Under the pieces are notes generated by a model that had not been told where the DNA came from, did no database searches, and was given only the letters and a program-made list of their open reading frames with translations. From Polynucleobacter sp. AP-Sving-400A-A2 (lineage in GTDB: Bacteria; Pseudomonadota; Gammaproteobacteria; Burkholderiales; Burkholderiaceae): a stretch of 64,000 nt of DNA. The first letter of the stretch is position 1; the number at the start of each line of letters is the position of its first letter. The translations under genes and the position numbers were made by a program. Shown here in pieces: positions 8,981 to 17,190 of this stretch. The stretch spans positions 1,550,001-1,614,000 of the forward strand of contig NZ_CP061312.1 of NCBI RefSeq assembly GCF_018688155.1, in the 5' to 3' direction.

Positions 8981-9748
8981 ATGAAACCAATTTTGAATGT
9001 GGCCGCCTACTTATTTGTCAGTCTAGACAATTTAACTGAGCTACGCACCAAGATCCTAGATGAGTGCAATTCTGGCGAGTTAAAGGGCACCATTCTCTTG
9101 ACTGGTGAAGGCATCAATATGTTCCTAGCCGGTAGCGAACCTAAATTGCGCGGCTTTCTAAATGACTTGCGCCAGGATCCGCGCTTTGCACCCCTTCAAA
9201 CAAAAGATAGCTGGTCTGAAACGCAGCCCTTTAAAAAGATGTTGGTGAAAATTAAGAATGAAATCATTCGAATGAATCACCCAGCGATTCGTCCGGAAGA
9301 GGGTCGCGCAAACTTCATCACACCGAAAAAATTACAAGGGTGGCTTGATCGTGGAACAGATGATTTGGGACGCCCGGTAGTCATGGTGGACACACGCAAT
9401 GCTTTTGAGGTCGAGTATGGGACTTTTGAAAATGCACTGCATTTCAATATCGAGAAATTTACAGAATTTCCTGATGCTATTTCAGCTCATAAAGACGAGT
9501 TAGCAGATAAAACTTTGGTGAGCTTTTGTACCGGTGGAATTCGTTGTGAAAAATCTGGACTTTACATGCGTGAAATTGGCATGCAACACAGCTATCAGCT
9601 AGAGGGTGGCATCCTCAAGTACTTTGAAGACGTTGGTTCCGCACACTACACCGGCAGCTGCTTCGTATTTGATGAACGGGAAGCGCTAGAACCTAATCTA
9701 GACACCATCCCACTTGAACGCTCGATCCGAAAAAAACAAAGTGCATAA
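8981..9748 (+). CDS. trhO: tRNA uridine(34) hydroxylase, rhodanese family
   Basis: A 255-residue YceA/TrhO-family protein. The N-terminal acylphosphatase-like domain (NVAAYLFVSLDNL, GTILLTGEGINMFLAG) is followed by a rhodanese domain with the active-site loop CTGGIRCEKSG, whose first Cys is residue 183. The family makes 5-hydroxyuridine at the wobble position of tRNAs in an oxygen-dependent way. I placed the start at ATG 8981, where homologues begin; an in-frame ATG at 8969, four bases after GGAG, is a real alternative that adds four residues. It stands alone, with a convergent monooxygenase-like gene downstream. Confidence 0.9.
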   Translation: MKPILNVAAYLFVSLDNLTELRTKILDECNSGELKGTILLTGEGINMFLAGSEPKLRGFLNDLRQDPRFAPLQTKDSWSETQPFKKMLVKIKNEIIRMNHPAIRPEEGRANFITPKKLQGWLDRGTDDLGRPVVMVDTRNAFEVEYGTFENALHFNIEKFTEFPDAISAHKDELADKTLVSFCTGGIRCEKSGLYMREIGMQHSYQLEGGILKYFEDVGSAHYTGSCFVFDEREALEPNLDTIPLERSIRKKQSA

Positions 9749-9760
9749 CTACTGAAGGTA

Positions 9761-10063
9761 TTAGTCTGACTTACCCACCAAAGTCATGTGCTCAACAAAA
9801 GGTGGTTTTGCAAAGAATGGGCCAACAATGGCTCGCCAGTCCGCAAAGGCTTCAGATCCCCTAAAGTCCACCGTATGGTTCTCCAGGGTATCCCAGTAAA
9901 TCAGCAATAAATAACGGGTAGGACTTTCAATACTGTGATTCACCTTAAATCCACGAAATCCTTTAGCTTTTGCTATCACCGTATTGACGCCACGCAAAAT
10001 GGCCTCCTCAAACTCAGCAGCCTTAGTTGGGTCAATTTCTATATCGCAGTGCTCTAAAATCAT
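9761..10063 (-). CDS. Antibiotic biosynthesis monooxygenase (ABM) domain protein
   Basis: A 100-residue single-domain protein of the dimeric alpha-beta barrel (ABM) fold: an initial strand MILEHCDIEIDP, a helix with FEEAILRGVNTVIAKAKGF, then the strand KVNHSIESPTRYLLLIYWDTLENH and a final VEHMTLV strand. Such proteins are small cofactor-free or heme-binding monooxygenases, or stress proteins without known substrate. The gene is isolated between trhO and a divergent Bug gene. The family is fairly clear from pattern; the activity is not. Confidence 0.78.
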   Translation of the reverse strand: MILEHCDIEIDPTKAAEFEEAILRGVNTVIAKAKGFRGFKVNHSIESPTRYLLLIYWDTLENHTVDFRGSEAFADWRAIVGPFFAKPPFVEHMTLVGKSD

Positions 10064-10152
10064 GGTGCTTCCTTTTTAAAAAGTATTTCTATAACGATAG
10101 TAAAATTCATTGATGAAGAAGCTTAATCTAAAACAATATCTGGACTCTAGAC

Positions 10153-11154
10153 ATGTCTAATTCTCTCCATCGGCAAATGCCGATTTTTTTATCTGCCCTG
10201 ATTTTTTCAAGCATGTGCTCAGTAGCAAGTTTCAATGCTGCAGCGCAATCAACACAGAGCTACCCCAACAAGCCAATTAAGTTGATTGCTCCAGTAGCAG
10301 CAGGAGGCGGTCTAGATAATCTTGCGCGCAAGGTGGCCGAAAGATTATCTAAAAATCTAGGGCAACCCATTGTGGTCGAGAACATCGGTGGTGGTGGTGG
10401 AACAATTGCTGCACAGACAGTTTCAAAAGCAAGTCCTGATGGTTACACCCTCATGATCTCCTATGTTGCAACCCATGGCACAAACCCAGCTGTTCGCAAA
10501 TTACCCTACGACGCTATTAAAGATTTCACACCAATCGGTATGATTGGCGCGACCCCCAATACTCTCATTATTAACCCCGACTTACCGGTAAAAAATTTGA
10601 AAGAGTTTATTGAGTACGCCAAAAAAAATCCAGCGAAAATCAGTTATGGCTCAGCGGGACCCGGAACACTTACTCATCTTGGGGTAGAGCAGTTCAAGCT
10701 TGCTTCCAACATCTTTATGGTGCATATCCCTTACCGAGGTATAGGCCCTGCATTTACTGACCTACTGGCCGGACAAACACAGGTCATGCTGCCAACGCTG
10801 TATGCTGCTATGCCGTATTTGAAATCTAATCGCGTCAGGGCTTTGGCAGTAACTGGTCAAAAACGAAGCACAGCAGATCCCAGCATTCCAACCTTTAAGG
10901 AGCTAGGTTACAACGGCTTTGATGGTCAACAGTGGTATGGAGTCTCAGGACCAGCAAACCTACCTGACCATGTTGTTAAAAAACTCAATGTTGAATTAAA
11001 TAAGGTATTAGCCGCACCAGAATTTGCTGAGCAAATGGCAAATGAAGCGATGACACTGATGCCAATGTCTCCGCAACAATTTGAAAGCTACATTAAAGAA
11101 GATATTGCTCGCTGGACTAAGGTTGCCAAACAACGCAATATTGAGTTGGAATAA
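10153..11154 (+). CDS. TTT-family (Bug/TctC) periplasmic binding protein
   Basis: A 333-residue Bug-type binding protein. The signal peptide spans about residues 1-31 (ending NAAAQ), followed by YPNKPIKLIAPVAAGGGLDN, SPDGYTLMISY and IPYRGIGPAFTDLLAGQ. It opens a same-strand run with MmgE/PrpD, a D-2-hydroxyacid dehydrogenase, two chromate-transporter-family half proteins and another Bug protein. That context suggests uptake of a hydroxy- or tricarboxylic acid that the downstream enzymes process. As elsewhere in the window no TctA/TctB permease is adjacent. Confidence 0.93.
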   Translation: MSNSLHRQMPIFLSALIFSSMCSVASFNAAAQSTQSYPNKPIKLIAPVAAGGGLDNLARKVAERLSKNLGQPIVVENIGGGGGTIAAQTVSKASPDGYTLMISYVATHGTNPAVRKLPYDAIKDFTPIGMIGATPNTLIINPDLPVKNLKEFIEYAKKNPAKISYGSAGPGTLTHLGVEQFKLASNIFMVHIPYRGIGPAFTDLLAGQTQVMLPTLYAAMPYLKSNRVRALAVTGQKRSTADPSIPTFKELGYNGFDGQQWYGVSGPANLPDHVVKKLNVELNKVLAAPEFAEQMANEAMTLMPMSPQQFESYIKEDIARWTKVAKQRNIELE

Positions 11155-11207
11155 ATTTCCTTACCCATTCTTATCAAATCCAATACTTACAAAAAACAGG
11201 AAATAAC

Positions 11208-12581
11208 ATGTCCCACGCTATTCAAGCAGCAGCCGATCTGAATGCACCACCAGTCACTAAAATATTGGCTGAGTTTGTTACTTCACACGCCAGTCAAGGC
11301 TGGAGTGCTGAGGTAGACCATGAGGCGCATCGCACTTTTTTAAATTGGCTAGGATGCGCAATTGGCGCAGCTAATCACGAGAGTGTTGAATCTTCATTGG
11401 CTGCTATCCGCGAATTTCAACCAGCACCTCAGGCAAGTATTCTTGGTCGAAAGGATCGCGTTGACATGGGTGGCGCAGCGCTCATCAATGGCATTAGCTC
11501 ACATACCTTTGACTTTGATGACACGCATCTTAAAACGGTGATTCACCCAGCGGGGCCTGTTGCTTCTGCCATTCTCGCTTTAGGTGAACATACGAATGTC
11601 ACAGGACGTCAAATAGTGGATTCACTCGTTTTAGGAATTGATGTTGCTTGCCGTATTGGTAATGCTATGTATCCAGACCACTACCATCGTGGCTGGCATA
11701 TCACTGGCTCTACTGGCATGCTGGGCTCTGCTGCAGCTTGCTCACGTTTAATGGGACTAGATCTCCAGAAAACCACTATGGCATTGGGCATCGCAGCATC
11801 ACAGCCAGTGGGTATGCGCGAGCAATTTGGCACGATGACAAAACCCTTTCACCCGGGCGGCGCTGCACGCGCAGGACAACTCTCTGCCCTATTGGCAAAG
11901 CATGGCTTTACTGCTAGCCCTAAAGCTCTAGAAGCGGGCCGTGGCTATATGCAAACCGTTTCAACTAAATGCGACTGGTCAGAGATTGATCGAGAGCTTG
12001 GAAAATCATTTGAGATTTCATTGAATACCTATAAGCCATTCGCTTGTGGAATTGTGATCCACCCAGCCATTGATGCGTGTGCGCAACTCAAAGCACAAGG
12101 CGTTAAAGCAGAGGAAGTGGAGCGTATTGAATTACGCGCTCATCCACTCGTCTTAGAATTAACTGGCAAGAAAACACCTAAAGATGGTCTAGAAGGTAAA
12201 TTCAGTGTCTACCATGGTTGTGCCGTCGGCTTAATTTTCGGTCAAGCAGGTGAAGGTGAATATGCCGATGATATTGTTAATCGTCCGGATGTAGTTGCCT
12301 TGCGCGCCAAAGTAAACGCCACAACTGATACCTCTATCAGCGAAGCATCGGTGGACGTCAAAGCGATTCTGAAGGATGGGAGAGAAGTCCACATCTTCGT
12401 TAAAAATGCAATTGGGTCTGTTGAGAATCCAATGAGCGACGCTAATTTAGAGCAAAAGTTTACTAGCTTGACTGAGCCAGTCATTGGCAAGGAAAAAACT
12501 GCTCAACTGATTGCAGCATTATGGGATCTAGGAAGCGCACCTGATCTCAAGAAAATATTGAGTCTTTGCACTCCCGACTAA
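11208..12581 (+). CDS. MmgE/PrpD-family protein
   Basis: A 457-residue member of the MmgE/PrpD family, which includes 2-methylcitrate dehydratase, cis-aconitate decarboxylase and related lyases or isomerases. Typical stretches are NWLGCAIGAANH, GISSHTFDFDDTHL (the family's D-D-T-H active-site loop), FGTMTKPFHPGGAARAG and KPFACGIVIHPAIDA. Length matches the family norm. It sits 53 bases after a Bug gene and 28 bases before a hydroxyacid dehydrogenase gene. No prpB or prpC is present, so a propionate pathway role is not supported here; a dicarboxylate or tricarboxylate breakdown step is more likely. Exact reaction unknown. Confidence 0.9.
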   Translation: MSHAIQAAADLNAPPVTKILAEFVTSHASQGWSAEVDHEAHRTFLNWLGCAIGAANHESVESSLAAIREFQPAPQASILGRKDRVDMGGAALINGISSHTFDFDDTHLKTVIHPAGPVASAILALGEHTNVTGRQIVDSLVLGIDVACRIGNAMYPDHYHRGWHITGSTGMLGSAAACSRLMGLDLQKTTMALGIAASQPVGMREQFGTMTKPFHPGGAARAGQLSALLAKHGFTASPKALEAGRGYMQTVSTKCDWSEIDRELGKSFEISLNTYKPFACGIVIHPAIDACAQLKAQGVKAEEVERIELRAHPLVLELTGKKTPKDGLEGKFSVYHGCAVGLIFGQAGEGEYADDIVNRPDVVALRAKVNATTDTSISEASVDVKAILKDGREVHIFVKNAIGSVENPMSDANLEQKFTSLTEPVIGKEKTAQLIAALWDLGSAPDLKKILSLCTPD

Positions 12582-12609
12582 CTCACCCCTAAAGAAGAAA
12601 TCAGTCATC

Positions 12610-13584
12610 ATGACCAAGCTACCGAATATCGTCATCCTCGGAGATTATGAGCGAGCCCTGCGTCGCTTCTCTCAGTGGGATCGGATAGAGAAAAATTCAA
12701 ATCTCACAATTCATCATGAGCCATTGCGAGATGAGGCCCTATATGAGGCGGTAAAAGACGCAGATGTCATTGCCATCGTACGTGACCGATCCCCTTTTAA
12801 CGAGGCCATGATTGCAAGACTGCCAAAACTCAAATTATTGATGTTCACAGGCAAGCGAAATGGCACGCTAGATAGCGCCGCCCTTATTTCTCGCAATATT
12901 CCAATTGCCTGCACGCCAGGAGGTCCTTCGAAAGAGACTACTGCCGAGTTAACTTGGGCATTAATTTTGGGCGCTTCAAAACAATTGGTTCGCCAAAATA
13001 ATCTCGTGAGCACTGGTGGCTGGCGCGATGAACTCTCTGTTCTACCCATGCTCTCTGGTGAGCGCTTGGGCGTTCTTGGTCTTGGCGCCATCGGCAGTGC
13101 TGTTGCTCGCGTTGGCAAGGCATTCGGTATGGAGATTGTCACCTGGAGTCCCAACATGACCCCGGAACGCGCTGCAATTGAAAACGCCACTTCCGTCAGT
13201 CTTGAGGAATTACTACGTACATCAAAAGTTGTTACCCTGCACTTAGTAGCGGGTCCCGGAACTAAAGGCCTGATCAGCGCTGATCAACTTGCTTTAATGC
13301 GCCCGGACTCCCTTCTAGTCAATACCTCGCGCTCTGCATTAATTAATATGTCCGACTTAAGCGCCGCCCTCAAAAAAGGTTGCCCAGGCCAAGCTGCTGT
13401 GGACGTATTTGATGTTGAACCATTGCCATCGAATGATCCCTTACGTAGTACCCCAAATTTATTAGCAACTCCCCACCTAGGTTTTATTGCTGAGCCTGTA
13501 TTCAACATGTTCTCTCAAGGGATTACTGAAACTCTGGAAGCATGGTTGGATCAAAAACCAGTACCCCATCCATATCAGTCTTAA
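12610..13584 (+). CDS. D-2-hydroxyacid dehydrogenase (NAD-dependent)
   Basis: A 324-residue D-isomer-specific 2-hydroxyacid dehydrogenase. The nucleotide-binding loop is GLGAIGSAVARVG, and the catalytic Arg, Glu and His lie in VNTSRSALI, VDVFDVEPLP and ATPHLGF. The family interconverts 2-oxo acids and D-2-hydroxy acids; the 3-phosphoglycerate branch is similar, but this protein lacks any C-terminal regulatory domain. The gene end overlaps the next gene by 43 bases. Context with PrpD-like and Bug proteins suggests carboxylate catabolism rather than serine synthesis. Confidence 0.9.
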   Translation: MTKLPNIVILGDYERALRRFSQWDRIEKNSNLTIHHEPLRDEALYEAVKDADVIAIVRDRSPFNEAMIARLPKLKLLMFTGKRNGTLDSAALISRNIPIACTPGGPSKETTAELTWALILGASKQLVRQNNLVSTGGWRDELSVLPMLSGERLGVLGLGAIGSAVARVGKAFGMEIVTWSPNMTPERAAIENATSVSLEELLRTSKVVTLHLVAGPGTKGLISADQLALMRPDSLLVNTSRSALINMSDLSAALKKGCPGQAAVDVFDVEPLPSNDPLRSTPNLLATPHLGFIAEPVFNMFSQGITETLEAWLDQKPVPHPYQS

Positions 13585-14126
13585 CGCCTTTGAAAACACT
13601 CACTCCAACAGAATTATTTATTACCTTTAGCAAGATCGGTATGTCTGGTTTTGGTGGAGTGCTACCCTGGGCTCGCCGCACCCTGGTAGAGCAAGACAAG
13701 GTGCTCAGTTCAGAAGAATTCAGCGCTATTCTTGGAATATGCCAAATTGTTCCAGGGCCCAATATTCTGAATCTTGCCGTCTGCATTGGCTCACGTCTAT
13801 GTGGCGCTAAGGGCGCCTTTGCTGCAGCGCTTGGCCTGACTCTTGGACCAATCTGTATTGTGATGTTGCTAGCAGTCTTGTATCAGCATTACAGCAACTT
13901 AGAAAGTGTTCAAGGTCTACTCAGAGGCATCTCTGCAGTGGGCGTGGGACTCATTGCCTCTACCGGCATCAAAATGATGCGTGATGAGTTTAAATACCCC
14001 GCCATGCTTTTGGTCGTAGCCCTGACAATGACTGCCGCAAGTTACTTCCATCTAGGCCTTGGCTGGGTTGTTCTCCTTATATCTCCGCTTGCTTTGCTAT
14101 TAGCCTTCAAGAAGGCTCGTAAGTGA
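13542..14126 (+). CDS. Chromate transporter (CHR) family half protein, N-terminal type
   Basis: A 194-residue membrane protein equal to one CHR domain. It carries the family motif FSKIGMSGFGGVLPWARRTLVEQ near the start and VPGPNILNLAVCIGSRLCG, followed by four or more hydrophobic segments. It forms a pair with the next gene, as in short-chain CHR systems where two half proteins make the transporter. The ATG at 13542 overlaps the dehydrogenase gene by 43 bases; a TTG at 13590 just outside the overlap would give a 178-residue protein beginning near KTLTPTEL and cannot be excluded. In this catabolic setting the cargo may be an organic anion rather than chromate. Confidence 0.85.
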   Translation: MVGSKTSTPSISVLTPLKTLTPTELFITFSKIGMSGFGGVLPWARRTLVEQDKVLSSEEFSAILGICQIVPGPNILNLAVCIGSRLCGAKGAFAAALGLTLGPICIVMLLAVLYQHYSNLESVQGLLRGISAVGVGLIASTGIKMMRDEFKYPAMLLVVALTMTAASYFHLGLGWVVLLISPLALLLAFKKARK

Positions 14127-14647
14127 TGGGCATACTTCTCAGTCTATTTTTAAAGCTTTCTGCTTTTTCTCTGATTGCCTTCGGCGGAATCAATGCGCTA
14201 CTTCCCAGCCTCTTGGAGCTATCGGTTTATCAAGAGCGGTGGATCGACCTACAAACTTTTGCTGATTACTTTGCGATTGCCCAAGCTGCTCCCGGCCCGA
14301 ATTTCATGACAGTCACTCTGATAGGCTGGCATGTTGGAGGGGTCCCAGGGGCACTACTCGCTACTTTTGCTATTGCCTGGCCATCATCTATTTTGGTCTA
14401 CTTTGTACAACGGCTGATCCTGAGTATGAATGATGAACAAAAAAAGAAGGCGATTCAGTACGCTGCTGCCGCGCTGGCAATTGGCTTAGTGCTTTCTTCT
14501 GCGTGGCAGATTGCATTACAAATCAATCATAGCTATGCTGCCTATGGATTGACTCTACTGACTATTGGGTTGACAGTCTTTACCCGCTGGCATCCTTTAT
14601 ATTTAATTGCACTGGGCGCAGCCCTTGGAACAATGGGATTGATATGA
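14126..14647 (+). CDS. Chromate transporter (CHR) family half protein, C-terminal type
   Basis: A 173-residue membrane protein with the second CHR domain: LKLSAFSLIAFGGINALLPS at the N-terminus and AQAAPGPNFMTVTLIGWHVGG, the partner of the motif in the preceding gene. About five hydrophobic segments follow. The start ATG overlaps the stop of the previous half (TGATG), and its own end overlaps the next Bug gene (ATGA), so all three should be translated in a coupled way. Known family members export chromate or sulfate-like anions; the operon suggests a carboxylate, which is inference. Confidence 0.86.
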   Translation: MGILLSLFLKLSAFSLIAFGGINALLPSLLELSVYQERWIDLQTFADYFAIAQAAPGPNFMTVTLIGWHVGGVPGALLATFAIAWPSSILVYFVQRLILSMNDEQKKKAIQYAAAALAIGLVLSSAWQIALQINHSYAAYGLTLLTIGLTVFTRWHPLYLIALGAALGTMGLI

Positions 14648-15621
14648 AACTGACTTCACTTCTGAGTATTACGATTGCCGGTGCAGCGCTCTCATGGGCG
14701 CTAACTTCGCAAGCTCAAAATAGCTACCCTAGTAAATCTATTAATTTAATAGTGCCTTATGGTGCAGGCGGGAGCGCAGATTCTCGGAGTAGACAACTGG
14801 CTCAGAAAATGAGTGTCATTCTGAAGCAGCCGATTGTGATTGATAACAAACCCGGTGCCGGTGGAAATATCGGCACTGAGTTTGTCGCAAGATCTGCCCC
14901 AGATGGCTACACCATTGGTATGGGAAACTTTGCACCCATGGCGGTAAACAAAACGCTTTTTGGAAACTTACGCTATGACCCAGAAACTGCTCTTACCCCC
15001 ATCATCTTGATAGAAAAGGGCCCGCTGATCTTAGTAGTAAACCCAAATTCGCCATACAAAACCATTCAAGATATTGTTGTAGCAGCTAAGGCAAAACCAG
15101 GCACTCTGACATTCTCTTCGGGAGGAATCGGTGGTAGCCATCAACTCTCAGCTGAGCTATTTATGCAGAATGCTGGCATCCAAATGATTCATGTACCTTA
15201 CAAAAGTGGCTCTGCTGCACTGACTGATTTGATGGCAGGTAATGTCGATATGATGTTTGATCAGATGTACTCTGCAGTTCCTAATATCAAGGCAGATAAA
15301 TTACGTGCTATTGCCATCACCAGCAAAAAGAGATCGCCACTCTTTCCGAACGTGCCTAGTTTTGCAGAACTTGCTTACCCTAAGGTTGAAGTACTCAATT
15401 GGCAAGGATTTATTGCGCCTGCTGGCACACCTAAATCTATTATCGACACATTAAATAAAGCTGCTAATGAGGCGTTGAAAGATCCACAGCTTAGAGAGTT
15501 AATGCTCTCCCAAGGAAATGAGATTGGTGGCGGTAGTCCTGCCGATTTTGCAGCCCTCATTAAATCAGAGGCTGCAAAATGGAGTGCTGTAGTCAAAGCT
15601 GGAAATATTAAGCCTGAGTAA
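14644..15621 (+). CDS. TTT-family (Bug/TctC) periplasmic binding protein
   Basis: A 325-residue Bug-type binding protein with a signal peptide (about residues 1-24, ending SQAQ) and the motifs YPSKSINLIVPYGAGGSADS, APDGYTIGMG and HVPYKSGSAALTDLMAGN. Its ATG overlaps the stop codon of the second chromate-transporter half protein, so it is translationally coupled to a membrane protein of another family. That arrangement is unusual because Bug proteins normally pair with TctA/TctB. It ends the block begun by the Bug gene at 10153; crcB converges just downstream. Confidence 0.93.
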   Translation: MKLTSLLSITIAGAALSWALTSQAQNSYPSKSINLIVPYGAGGSADSRSRQLAQKMSVILKQPIVIDNKPGAGGNIGTEFVARSAPDGYTIGMGNFAPMAVNKTLFGNLRYDPETALTPIILIEKGPLILVVNPNSPYKTIQDIVVAAKAKPGTLTFSSGGIGGSHQLSAELFMQNAGIQMIHVPYKSGSAALTDLMAGNVDMMFDQMYSAVPNIKADKLRAIAITSKKRSPLFPNVPSFAELAYPKVEVLNWQGFIAPAGTPKSIIDTLNKAANEALKDPQLRELMLSQGNEIGGGSPADFAALIKSEAAKWSAVVKAGNIKPE

Positions 15622-15636
15622 GTTAGATGCGCAAAC

Positions 15637-16014
15637 TTACTTCAGCGCTTGGTAAGTCAAAATACCTAAAAAGGTTAGGCCTAGTGAGCCAGCTAAATGT
15701 AAGAGCGCAGTACCTAGCGCCCAACTGACTTCGCCACGCTGCATAAAACCAACTACTTCAGCAGAGAAGCTGGAGAAGGTGGTGAGGCCTCCCAGAAAAC
15801 CTGTGATCACGAATAACTTCCATTCAGGGGAGAGACTTTGGTTGTTACCAAAGAAAGCTACAGCAATTCCGACGAAATATCCGCCAACCATATTGGAAAT
15901 AAACGTTCCCAATGGAAGGGTTGAGCTAAGGTTGACTGTTGCGAGATTAAAGCCCGACCTTAGTAAAGCACCAAGACCGGCGCCACAAAAAATTGCAAAG
16001 ATAGATGGCCACAT
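15637..16014 (-). CDS. crcB: Fluoride channel CrcB/Fluc
   Basis: A 125-residue protein with four hydrophobic segments, the usual size for a Fluc monomer that works as an antiparallel dimer to expel fluoride. Hallmarks are GAGLGALLRSGFN near the N-terminus, NMVGGYFVG in the second segment, and GGLTTFSSFSAEVV in the third, which carries the phenylalanine-box and central sodium-site region. No fluoride riboswitch precedes it, since its start is only nine bases from the stop of the upstream dioxygenase-like gene, with which it is probably co-transcribed. Confidence 0.93.
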   Translation of the reverse strand: MWPSIFAIFCGAGLGALLRSGFNLATVNLSSTLPLGTFISNMVGGYFVGIAVAFFGNNQSLSPEWKLFVITGFLGGLTTFSSFSAEVVGFMQRGEVSWALGTALLHLAGSLGLTFLGILTYQALK

Positions 16015-16023
16015 ATTAGATAT

Positions 16024-16803
16024 TTATTGGATTGAGAAAGTGAGCATACTGATGGAGCCCATTTCTACTCCATCAATTAATACCTTAGGGGTCTCGCCTT
16101 GCTCTTGAAGAGCAAGCGCATATAAAGCTGGCCAATAGTGCTCAGGGGTCGGAATAGATAAATGCGCGGCGTCACCGTACTGCTCCCAATGAATTAAATT
16201 ATCGTGATGATTGGCACGAATCTCAGAAACAAAAAAATCATTGAACTCTTTAGCCCAGGGATAAGGTGCCGCACCATCCTCCCAATGAATAGTGCGCAAG
16301 TTATGCACAACATTACCGCTAGCCAAGATCAAGATATTCTCGTCGCGCAAAGGACGTAATTTTTTAGCAAGCTCGTAATGCTCAGCGGCAGACATAGAGC
16401 CATCTAGACTCAGTTGCACTACCGGCACATCTGCATTGGGATAGAGGTATGTCAGAACAGACCATGCACCATGATCAATGCCCCACTCATTCTCTTCAAG
16501 TACTACGGGAACATCCAACAATTCTTTTACGCGGTCTGCCAGTGCCGGACTTCCGGGTACTGGATATTGAATATCAAACAGGGCTTGCGGAAATCCGCCA
16601 AAGTCATGAATAGTTTTAGGTTTTGGCATTGCAGTAATCCAGACTCCGCGGGTTACCCAATGGGCCGAGATGACTAAGATAGCATCTGGGCGTTTAAGTG
16701 ATTTACCTAGATTGGCCCAAGCAGCTGTATAGCGATTGGGCTCAATGGCGTACATCGGACTGCCATGACCAGCAAATACTGCAGGTTGGCGATGGCTAGT
16801 CAT
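16024..16803 (-). CDS. 4,5-DOPA dioxygenase extradiol (LigB/YgiD family)
   Basis: A 259-residue LigB-type extradiol ring-cleavage dioxygenase. Metal-site and active-site histidines lie in FAGHGSPMYAIEPN, ISAHWVTRGVW, DHGAWSVLTYLYP and ASGNVVHNLRTIHW, the pattern of E. coli YgiD. Such enzymes open catechols such as DOPA; in bacteria the physiological substrate is often unknown. It precedes crcB by nine bases and follows a tiny membrane-protein gene by nine bases on the same strand. No aromatic degradation genes adjoin it. Confidence 0.9.
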   Translation of the reverse strand: MTSHRQPAVFAGHGSPMYAIEPNRYTAAWANLGKSLKRPDAILVISAHWVTRGVWITAMPKPKTIHDFGGFPQALFDIQYPVPGSPALADRVKELLDVPVVLEENEWGIDHGAWSVLTYLYPNADVPVVQLSLDGSMSAAEHYELAKKLRPLRDENILILASGNVVHNLRTIHWEDGAAPYPWAKEFNDFFVSEIRANHHDNLIHWEQYGDAAHLSIPTPEHYWPALYALALQEQGETPKVLIDGVEMGSISMLTFSIQ

Positions 16804-16812
16804 TACTGCAGA

Positions 16813-16950
16813 TTAGCCGAATACGTAGCCAGTGTGAGCTGCAACCAATGCAAACAAAATAGCCAAGCTAGTAGCCGCTGCCAACATCACGATCAAAGTG
16901 ATGATTTTCTTATTAATTTCTTCTTTCGACTCTTTATGCCATTCGTTCAT
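16813..16950 (-). CDS. Small membrane protein, 45 residues, unknown
   Basis: A short reading frame of 45 codons: a charged N-terminus (MNEWHKESKEEINKK) followed by a single hydrophobic helix of about 25 residues (IITLIVMLAAATSLAILFAL) and a short tail (VAAHTGYVFG). A ribosome-binding site (AGGGG, six bases spacing) precedes the ATG. The start, clean composition and position nine bases before the DOPA-dioxygenase-like gene on the same strand support a real gene. I do not recognise the family. A single-pass inner-membrane protein is the only inference I would make. Confidence 0.7.
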   Translation of the reverse strand: MNEWHKESKEEINKKIITLIVMLAAATSLAILFALVAAHTGYVFG

Positions 16951-16994
16951 GCTAAACCCCTATTAAGCTCATTATTTGATAGTGCAATTATCCA

Positions 16995-17162
16995 CTATCG
17001 GCCTCGGCCAGCCTTGCGCATCATGGCTTTTCCACCCCCAAAGCCTGCCTGAGGCCTGCCGCCAGGGCCAGACGGACCTTTTGGGGCTGGTGGACGGGCT
17101 GCTGGCTTAGCTGCTATGGGCTTAGCGGGGGTCTTTGATTCAGGTTTTTTATCGTCAGTCAC
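16995..17162 (-). CDS. Small basic Pro/Ala/Gly/Lys-rich protein, 55 residues
   Basis: A 55-codon frame starting at GTG with a strong ribosome-binding site (AGGAG, six bases before the start). The product is low complexity: an acidic-basic N-terminus (MTDDKKPESK), a middle rich in Pro, Ala and Lys, then a glycine-rich stretch with GFGGGKAMMRKAGRGR at the end. It is likely disordered and very basic, so nucleic-acid or membrane binding is possible, but no family is recognised. The start lies only 28 bases from the divergent M50 protease start, so the two promoters must overlap coding sequence. Confidence 0.65.
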   Translation of the reverse strand: MTDDKKPESKTPAKPIAAKPAARPPAPKGPSGPGGRPQAGFGGGKAMMRKAGRGR

Positions 17163-17190
17163 TTTTTGCTCCTATAGATATCATATTCTC

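Noticed and set aside
12714..13190. Long open frame on the minus strand inside the D-2-hydroxyacid dehydrogenase gene
   Set aside because: It is a shadow of a gene with full catalytic motifs and shows no family resemblance or start signal.
16015..16023. Fluoride riboswitch before crcB
   Set aside because: Only nine bases separate crcB from the upstream gene, too short for the riboswitch.
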